5,564 bases of DNA from Betaproteobacteria bacterium (GTDB lineage: Bacteria; Pseudomonadota; Gammaproteobacteria; Burkholderiales; Burkholderiaceae_D). Both the position numbers and the translations under genes were made by a program. The notes under the pieces were generated by a model, which was not told the DNA's origin, did no database searches, and was given only the letters and a program-made list of their open reading frames with translations. Positions 1 through 4,494 of this stretch are shown here, one piece after another (the first letter of the stretch is position 1; every line of letters begins with the position of its first letter). The stretch lies in the NCBI GenBank assembly GCA_015655165.1, contig JAATFN010000401.1:1-5564 (forward strand). The letters run 5' to 3'.

Positions 1-295
1 CATCTACCAACGACTCCGTCCAGGCCAACGCCGCACGTTCGCGTTCGCTGAACTGTGTGCTTACGCGCCAGCCTGCCAGGCTATCCAGTTTTGCATCTGG
101 CACGTCACCGGTGCGCAGCGCTGCCGCGTGCATTTCCAAGCAGAAGGCGCAGCCATTGATCTGCGAAATTCGCAGATAAACCAGATCAATCAATTGTTTG
201 CCAAGACTGCTTTTTTCTAGTGCTTTTTTAGTAAGGCCGAGTTCTTGATAGGCTTCGGGAGAGAGGGTTTGGTAGGGTAAACGAAGTGTGCTCAT
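1..295 (-). CDS. Carboxymuconolactone decarboxylase / AhpD-like family protein (partial, C-terminus beyond window)
   Basis: The 98 visible residues begin MSTLRLPYQTLSPEAYQ and contain the family signature Cys49-Ala-Phe-Cys52 followed by His56 (INGCAFCLEMHA). This is the CxxC...H redox centre of AhpD-type alkylhydroperoxidases; true decarboxylases of the superfamily lack the cysteine pair. A role as a cytoplasmic thiol-dependent peroxidase or disulfide reductase is therefore inferred. After the signature come a helix (AAALRTGDVPDAKLDSLAGW) and the ERERAALAWTESLVD segment typical of this family. Family members are about 150 residues, so roughly one third is missing at the left edge. The start is supported by a GGAG Shine-Dalgarno seven bases upstream, inside the end of the preceding gene. 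The ATG overlaps that gene's TGA as ATGA, which suggests translational coupling as the last visible gene of a three-gene operon. The family call is firm; the physiological substrate is unknown. Confidence 0.93.
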   Translation of the reverse strand, partial: MSTLRLPYQTLSPEAYQELGLTKKALEKSSLGKQLIDLVYLRISQINGCAFCLEMHAAALRTGDVPDAKLDSLAGWRVSTQFSERERAALAWTESLVD

Positions 296-924
296 AGAAT
301 ATCTCCAGTAGGAAGGAAAGGGACGAAGAATGCAGCCAGCGCATGGCGTGTTTGCGCCAGTGTTTCTGCTGTTGTGGATGTTGGGGGCAGCCCCGGTAAA
401 TATACGAACTGCACGCTGTGGATGCCGATGATGGACAAGGCATAGTGCAGATAAGGTGTCAGGAAGTCGGGTTGCTTGGCATTATCTCCGGTACACGGAC
501 TGCCTGATCGCACCAACACCAAGGTTGGGCGATCTCGCAGCAACCCCATTTTGCCACCCTGCGCAACGGTGAAACTGCGTTCTTTGCGCAGCACATAGTC
601 GATCCACAACTTCAGTGCCGCAGGCACGGTGCAGTTGTGGATCGGCGTACTGATCAGCAGCCCGTCGCAAGACACCAATTCACCAATCAGGCGTTCAGAG
701 AGTGCAAAAACTGGATCGTCAAATGGCACAGACGAAGTGACGGCCTGGGCGTACTGTGACGACAGCGGTGTCAGTGGATTCCTTGCCAGGCTGCGTGTGG
801 TCACGAGAATGTTGTTATTCCCGGACTTGAGATTGGACAAAGCCTTTAACACTGTTAATACCTGCTGCGTACCCAGCGATTCCTTGCCGCGAGGGCTGCA
901 TTCCAGAAAAAGAAGCTGATTCAT
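292..924 (-). CDS. FMN-dependent NAD(P)H oxidoreductase, AzoR-like flavodoxin fold
   Basis: A 210-residue cytoplasmic flavoprotein of the Flavodoxin_2 / FMN-dependent NADH-azoreductase type, about the usual AzoR length (around 200). Beta strand 1 (QLLFLECS) leads into a phosphate-binding loop SPRGKES (residues 10-16). LLISTPIHN (89-97) corresponds to the PMYN FMN loop of AzoR. It is followed by PAALKLWIDYVLRKERSFT (101-119), LVLVRSGS (135-142) matching the AzoR SRGG loop, and LTPYLHYALSIIGI (155-168), a strong family landmark. Family members transfer two electrons from NAD(P)H through FMN to quinones or azo compounds; the substrate here is inferred. I chose ATG 924 over an upstream in-frame start at 1044. 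The upstream extension has no family character and would overlap the acetyltransferase gene by over 100 bp, and AGGGAG sits just before 924. The gap to the upstream stop is 11 bp, and its own stop overlaps the next start. Divergent from canonical AzoR, so no symbol is given. Confidence 0.9.
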   Translation of the reverse strand: MNQLLFLECSPRGKESLGTQQVLTVLKALSNLKSGNNNILVTTRSLARNPLTPLSSQYAQAVTSSVPFDDPVFALSERLIGELVSCDGLLISTPIHNCTVPAALKLWIDYVLRKERSFTVAQGGKMGLLRDRPTLVLVRSGSPCTGDNAKQPDFLTPYLHYALSIIGIHSVQFVYLPGLPPTSTTAETLAQTRHALAAFFVPFLPTGDIL

Positions 925-935
925 GGTGCATCTCC

Positions 936-1367
936 CTATAGTGCCTGGCTGAAATGCAGCCCCTTGGACAGCAGCCCCTGACGGAAATAGAAGCGTTGTG
1001 CCAAGGCATTTCCTAAGGCAGTGTCCAATACCAGTTGAGCACAACCCTGCCGTTGTGCTTCCTCGCGCAAGGCCTCGATCAGCAAGCTGCCCAGACCATG
1101 GCGGCGGGCACTGGCGACAGTGACCAAGTCGTCGACATAGAGAAACTGCCCATACAACAGGTTTTCCTGGAGACGATAACCAGCCAGACCCATGACCTGA
1201 TCATCCTGCCATGCAGCCAGCAGACGATAGCCTTGTTTGGCCTGGCGACGGGCTTGTACGGCGAATGCTGCAGCATCGGTAAGATGAGGGCGTAGTTCGC
1301 ACATGACCTTGAAGCAGGCTAAATAACCCTGATCGTTATCGATAGGGCGTAATTGAAAGGTACTCAT
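936..1367 (-). CDS. GNAT family N-acetyltransferase
   Basis: A 143-residue protein with the single GNAT fold that transfers acetyl from acetyl-CoA to an amine. Residues 45-66 (QGYRLLAAWQDDQVMGLAGYRL) give the beta2-beta4 strands. Residues 77-100 are motif A (LYVDDLVTVASARRHGLGSLLIEAL), with the CoA pyrophosphate loop R88-R-H-G91-L-G93 in the expected R/QxxGxG form. Motif B is LVLDTALGNALAQRFYFRQGL (112-132), with Tyr127 where many family members have the general acid. The C-terminus (SKGLHFSQAL) is complete. Start ATG 1367 has AAGGA seven bases upstream and matches the usual N-terminus. A longer in-frame reading to 1445 would run into the divergent promoter and adds an unrelated hydrophobic stretch. 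It is the first gene of the operon with the AzoR-like and AhpD-like genes, transcribed away from the MocR regulator that probably controls it. The acceptor amine cannot be told from the sequence. Confidence 0.92.
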   Translation of the reverse strand: MSTFQLRPIDNDQGYLACFKVMCELRPHLTDAAAFAVQARRQAKQGYRLLAAWQDDQVMGLAGYRLQENLLYGQFLYVDDLVTVASARRHGLGSLLIEALREEAQRQGCAQLVLDTALGNALAQRFYFRQGLLSKGLHFSQAL

Positions 1368-1458
1368 GTTGATGTCCTTGTCGCAGAACCAGTACTGTAA
1401 GAGAATAATGTCCTGGTATACAGGTATAAAAAATGAATAAATCAATAGGACATATCAC
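1368..1458. promoter_or_regulatory. Divergent promoter/operator region between the GNAT operon and the MocR gene
   Basis: These 91 AT-rich bases separate two start codons facing away from each other and must hold promoters for both directions. A minus-strand candidate is TTGATT (around 1439-1444), then 17 bases, then TGTATA; it matches consensus poorly at -10. A plus-strand -10 candidate is TATAAA near 1425-1430, with no convincing -35. MocR-type regulators commonly bind direct repeats in such gaps and act on the divergent gene and often on themselves, so the repeats noted here are the likely operators. Promoter positions are inference only. Confidence 0.6.
1413..1428 (+). promoter_or_regulatory. 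Tandem 8-bp direct repeat, candidate MocR operator
   Basis: CTGGTATA is followed immediately by CAGGTATA: two abutting 8-bp units differing at one base. A third, looser element is the perfect palindrome CAGTACTG at 1390-1397, which reads CTGGT on the minus strand just beyond it. The repeats overlap the candidate minus-strand -10 region and lie about 30 bases before the regulator's start. They are therefore well placed for control of both genes. Direct-repeat operators are known for characterised MocR proteins; assigning this one is inference. Confidence 0.42.
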
Positions 1459-2877
1459 ATGGACTTGCAGCATCTGAAACCAAGTCGGGAACTGGATGCA
1501 CCGATTTACCGGCAGTTGTATTGGCGCTATCGAGATGCCATTGCCGCCGGCAAACTACGTCCGGGGGATCGGGTGCCATCCGTGCGCAGCCTCGCCAGTG
1601 AATTGAATCTGTCACGTGGCACAGTCGAACTGGCCTACCAGATGTTGACGAGCGAAGGCTATTTTCTGGCGCGCGGCCCTGCGGGTACGGTTATCTCGCC
1701 ACGACTGGAAAACATGGGAGAGTCTGGGTCTGTTGCCACATCCCAACTTCTTGCGATGGCACCACCACGGCCTCTGGTGATGGTCAGTGAACCCCAGCCT
1801 TTCCAGCTTGGTTTGCCGGCACTGGATGCGTTTCCGCGCAAGACATGGGTACGCCTGGCTGGCCGCAACCTGCGCACGTTTGATACAGTGGCCATGAACT
1901 ACCCTGATTCGATGGGGTACGAGCCACTGCGTCGCGCTATCGCCGCTTATCTAGGTATCTCGCGAGGCATCTCCTGTACGCACGAGCAGGTATTCGTCAC
2001 TGCCGGTTATCGGGGAGCACTGGGATTGATATGCCATACGTTGCTGCAACCCGGCGATACTGGATGGTACGAAGACCCCGGCTACATTTTCGCCCGACAG
2101 TTTTTGGAGCGTGTAGGCATGCGCCTAGCGCCGGTGCCCGTGGATGAGGAAGGCTTGAATGTGGAAGCCGGCCAACAGCGCGCCGCCGAAGCACGTTTTG
2201 CCGTGGTGACGCCTACGCATCAAAGTCCCACGGGGGTGGCGCTTTCCTTGCCTCGGCGGCTACAGTTGCTGGAGTGGGCGAGCCATCGTCAGGCGTGGAT
2301 CATCGAGGACGACTACGACAGTGAGTTCCGCTACCATGGCCACCCGCTGCCCGCGCTAAAAAGCTTGGATCGCGACGGGCGCGTGCTTTATACCGGCACC
2401 TTTAGCAAGGTGTTGTTCCCCGGCCTGTGTCTAGCTTATTTGGTCGTACCTACGCCAGAAATCGAGCGGTTCAGGAGTTCAGCACGTCACTTTCCCGGTC
2501 CTGGCTCGATCCTGCCACAGCAGGCCACCGTGACCGCTTTCATGGAGCAAGGTCACTTTGCGAGGCACCTGCGCAGGATGCGCGCGTTGTATGCGACCCG
2601 TCGCGGCTATCTGGTCGATGCACTCATGCAGGTGTTCGGTACGCACCTGCACGTTCAGCCACAGGCCGGCGGTATTCACGTGCTGGCTAGCCTTTACACT
2701 AAGCAGAATGACAAAGCCCTAGCTGCGGCAGCGCATTCCCACGGCTTGGCCGTCCAGGCACTCAGCGACTGGCGGATACAAAGATCCTCGCAAGGAGGGT
2801 TGTTGATGGGATTTGCCAACTTCACAACGGCCGAACAAGCGACAAGATCAGTTCAGCGCCTGAGAGCGATACTGTAG
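1459..2877 (+). CDS. MocR-type transcriptional regulator (GntR winged helix fused to PLP aminotransferase-like domain)
   Basis: 472 residues, normal for the MocR/GabR/PdxR subfamily. Residues 13-80 are a GntR winged helix: PIYRQLYWRYRDAIAAGKL, PGDRVPSVRSLASELNLSR, GTVELAYQMLTSEGY, then the wing to VIS. A linker runs to about 115. The rest is a class I/II aminotransferase-like fold with TAGYRGAL (181-188), WYEDPGY (203-209), TPTHQSPTG (251-259), IEDDYDSEFRY (282-292) carrying the pyridine-binding Asp and Tyr, and the Schiff-base lysine K317 in GTFSKVLFPG. The C-terminal LLMGFANF (448-455) is complete. It should bind PLP and sense an amine or PLP itself. The start has TAGGA eight bases upstream. 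Oddity: seven residues after the lysine, where the family usually has Arg (PGLRLGY, contacting the PLP phosphate), this protein has Cys324 in PGLCLAY. It is divergent from the GNAT/AzoR-like/AhpD-like operon, its probable target. Confidence 0.95.
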   Translation: MDLQHLKPSRELDAPIYRQLYWRYRDAIAAGKLRPGDRVPSVRSLASELNLSRGTVELAYQMLTSEGYFLARGPAGTVISPRLENMGESGSVATSQLLAMAPPRPLVMVSEPQPFQLGLPALDAFPRKTWVRLAGRNLRTFDTVAMNYPDSMGYEPLRRAIAAYLGISRGISCTHEQVFVTAGYRGALGLICHTLLQPGDTGWYEDPGYIFARQFLERVGMRLAPVPVDEEGLNVEAGQQRAAEARFAVVTPTHQSPTGVALSLPRRLQLLEWASHRQAWIIEDDYDSEFRYHGHPLPALKSLDRDGRVLYTGTFSKVLFPGLCLAYLVVPTPEIERFRSSARHFPGPGSILPQQATVTAFMEQGHFARHLRRMRALYATRRGYLVDALMQVFGTHLHVQPQAGGIHVLASLYTKQNDKALAAAAHSHGLAVQALSDWRIQRSSQGGLLMGFANFTTAEQATRSVQRLRAIL

Positions 2878-2908
2878 AGCATTGGTGGAACCCACCTTTG
2901 GGATGCTC
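2877..2908. terminator. Hairpin at the end of the MocR gene, weak terminator candidate
   Basis: GAGCAT (2877-2882) pairs perfectly with ATGCTC (2903-2908). Inside it, GGTGG (2884-2888) pairs with CCACC (2892-2896) around an AAC loop, leaving TTTGGG unpaired on one side. It begins on the last base of the stop codon, so it could end regulator transcription. No T-run follows on either strand, so intrinsic termination is doubtful. It may instead belong to the end of the adjacent insertion sequence. Confidence 0.28.
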
Positions 2909-2947
2909 GCAGTGAGTTGTATTTGGGGTTCGCATTCATCACTTCCA

Positions 2948-3696
2948 TCACTTGAAAAAAGCAAGTATATTCAGGTAGTTACGAGCCAGTTTTTCATATC
3001 GAGTTGCGATCCGTCGGAATTGCTTGATCCGATTAAAAAAGCGTTCGACCAAATTGCGGTCTTTGTACAAATGACGATCATAACTACGCTGAACCAACCG
3101 GTTGCGCTTGGGAGGAATGACTGCCATGGCACCGCTGGCTTGAATGCTATCGATGAGATCGTTGGTATCGTAGCCCTTGTCAGCCAGTACCGCATCGGTT
3201 TTTATTCCTTCCAGCAGCGGTTTGGCTTGCGTAATATCGGCCACCTCGCCACCCGTCACCAACCAGCGCACCGGATTACCGAGCGCATCGACAACTGCAT
3301 GAATCTTACTTGTCCATCCACCACGCGAACGACCTATGGCTTGATGATCTTCTTTTTTTTGGCGCCAGCCCAATGCTGGTGGGCCCGCACTGCTGTGCTG
3401 TCGATCATCAGCATTTCCAAATCACGGTCACCACTCACGGCTTCAATCAGGCGGCTCCATACGCCGGACTCACCCCAACGCTTGAAACGTGTGTATGTCG
3501 TGTGCCAATTACCCAACTCAGAAGGCAGGTCCCGCCACGGCGAACCAGTGCGTACAATCCAAAGCACTGCTTCTAAAAACAAGCGGTTATCTTGCGCGGT
3601 CGCTCCAGGATCGCCCGGCTTGCCTGGTAAAAAAGGGGACAATGTCTTCCATTGGTCATCTCGCAGTAATTTCCTGACTTCTTGCATCTTCGGCAC
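2948..3696 (-). CDS. IS5-family transposase, orfA/orfB joined by -1 ribosomal frameshift
   Basis: orfA runs from 3696 to 3334 (120 codons) and orfB overlaps it, ending at 2948. A -1 shift on the A-run at 3352-3360 makes a product of about 249 residues. orfA gives the helix-turn-helix-like N-terminal part (LRDDQWKTLSPFLPGKPGDP), NRLFLEAVLWIVRTGSPWRDLP, and the first catalytic Asp99 in MLMIDSTAVRAHQH. orfB gives GRSRGGWTSKIHAVVDALGN, the second Asp (VLADKGYDTN, about 173 in the fusion) and the Glu in NLVERFFNRIKQFRR (about 218). This is the DDE triad of the IS5/DUF772-like transposases. orfA begins at GTG; an in-frame ATG three codons later is an alternative. The C-terminus (RNYLNILAFFK) stops roughly six residues earlier than typical relatives, whose last helix ends near LIWLR. 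It may thus be slightly truncated. Otherwise both frames are intact, so the enzyme is plausibly functional. Confidence 0.93.
3352..3360 (-). other. Programmed -1 frameshift slippery site of the IS transposase
   Basis: The minus strand reads GCC AAA AAA AAG AAG in the orfA frame, so it contains the heptamer A AAA AAG, the most efficient -1 slip site known in Escherichia coli. After slippage the ribosome continues GAA GAT CAT CAA, entering orfB at EDHQAIGRSRGG, which lines up with unsplit IS5 transposases. Without slippage, translation ends five codons later (KIIKP then TAG at 3334). No clear downstream hairpin or upstream stimulatory Shine-Dalgarno was identified by eye. Confidence 0.82.
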
Positions 3697-3733
3697 GCGT
3701 TTATTCTAATGTCGAATGTAAACATATTTTCTT

Positions 3734-3749
3734 GATTGTTAACAGGCCC
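3734..3749 (-). repeat. Putative terminal inverted repeat at the transposase-proximal end of the IS
   Basis: The plus strand reads GATTGTTAACAGGCCC and is then followed by TA. Read inward on the minus strand it is GGGCCTGTTAACAATC, a G-rich start of the style seen in IS5-family ends. It sits 53 bases from the orfA start, a normal distance. No partner copy was found at the opposite end, so the assignment rests on position, TA flank and family style only. Confidence 0.5.
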
Positions 3750-4449
3750 TAACAGATTCCTCGAAATTTTCCACCTCTTGGAGCCACTTGGGGCGTGGAC
3801 TTGCAGCTTATTTGCGTCGTCCTGGATACGGATTGTTTTTTGATCCGTCGCAAAATCATAACTCCTTGGTATCACCAAAACCTCTATCGGAAAACTAGCA
3901 AGCTCAGCCAATGCCTTGCTAGAGGTGCTGGACGCGCAGGATCCCGCAACGGAGGAAGGGGATGCCGCTGCGGAATCTGCTGAACCAGATCCCAGTGAGG
4001 TCGCAGCTTTTCGTGAACAAATTGAGGAAGGAGACTACAGCGTTCCCGATTCTAGTGTTACGAGCAAAACACGCGGCAGTGCGCAGAAGGCGTTCGCTAG
4101 GCGGGTAAAATCGAATTATGACTATAAATGTGCAATTACTGGGATTGAGACAAAAGACTTCCTTATTGCTTCGCATATAGTGCCTTGGAGCGAAGATCAG
4201 AGCATTCGTTTAGATCCTTGCAATGGGATTTGTCTATCAGTACTTATGGACCGCGCTTTTGAAAAAGGGCAACTGGTGATCGAGGACGACTTTACGATCC
4301 GAATTGATTGGGCCAAAATCGGCGGTGATGTAATGCTTAGAAATCAGCTAGAGCCGTATGATGGAAAAAAGCTAGCGCTACCCAAAAACGGAGTCCCTCA
4401 ACTCCGATATCTTCAGCGGCGTCGTGCGCTGTTCGGTTCTGCTATTTGA
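3750..4449 (+). pseudogene. HNH_2-type endonuclease, 5'-truncated at the IS junction and frameshifted
   Basis: From 3752 one plus-strand frame encodes 48 protein-like residues (including GLAAYLRRPGYGLFFDPSQN) and stops at 3896. The next frame continues to TGA 4447-4449. Adding one A to the four-A run at 3891-3894 joins them as LSEKLASSANALLEVL, so a single-base deletion is the likely lesion. Then follow an acidic linker (QDPATEEGDAAAESAEPDPS) and the HNH_2 domain: AFARRVKSNYDYKCAITGI, FLIASHIVPWSED with the first catalytic His (about 4174), RLDPCNGICLS with the Asn, and MDRAFEKGQLVIEDDF. Relatives often have His, sometimes another residue, where Met (about 4246) stands. The C-terminal PQLRYLQRRRALF is complete. 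Family members carry an N-terminal region, lost here at 3750. An intact-looking 177-codon remainder from TTG 3916 has no Shine-Dalgarno, so it is probably not an independent gene. A DNase, perhaps restriction-like, is inferred for the ancestor. Confidence 0.82.
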
Positions 4450-4494
4450 GTCGGTGATTTGCAGCGTGTCTACAGAGAGCGGCCCATCATGAAG

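Larger units (their letters stand above)
2948..3749 (-). mobile_element. IS5-family (IS427-like) insertion sequence; left boundary unresolved
   Basis: The element carries a frameshifted IS5-type transposase on the minus strand. Its transposase-proximal end is taken as 3749, where the minus strand starts GGGCCTGTTAACAATC directly after a TA dinucleotide (3750-3751). TA is the kind of target reported for IS427-like elements. The other end should carry an inverted copy beyond the transposase stop, but no good match exists between 2877 and 2948. The best alignment, GAGCATTGG at 2877 next to the TA of the regulator's stop codon, matches only about four of the first seven bases. If that were the end, the element would be about 870 bp, a normal size. 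Otherwise this end is deleted somewhere in 2878-2947. The start given here is the transposase stop, a minimum extent. Confidence 0.8.

Noticed and set aside
1659..2690. Several 60-90 codon ORFs on both strands inside the MocR gene, and similar ones inside 629-1295
   Set aside because: All are shadows of genes with complete domain matches; none has its own ribosome binding site or family signature.
2882..3709. Long plus-strand ORF of 275 codons across the IS
   Set aside because: It lies antisense to both transposase frames, starts at a TTG without a ribosome binding site, and has no recognisable domain. The minus-strand reading has the full DDE transposase signature.
3750..3862. Small minus-strand ORF with a good AAGGAG before an ATG (MILRRIKKQS...)
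   Set aside because: About 36 codons with no family character, ending at the IS edge and antisense to the HNH remnant. The ribosome-site match is probably chance.
3573..3911. Minus-strand ORF of 112 codons beginning MAELASFPIEVLVIP
   Set aside because: It runs from the HNH fragment into the IS end and overlaps orfA in another frame. The plus-strand frame over the same bases gives better protein character and links to the HNH domain.
3795..3983. Plus-strand ORF of 62 codons starting at GTG
   Set aside because: It is a third frame over the HNH remnant. It shifts into low-complexity Gly/Arg-rich sequence where the real frame encodes the acidic linker.
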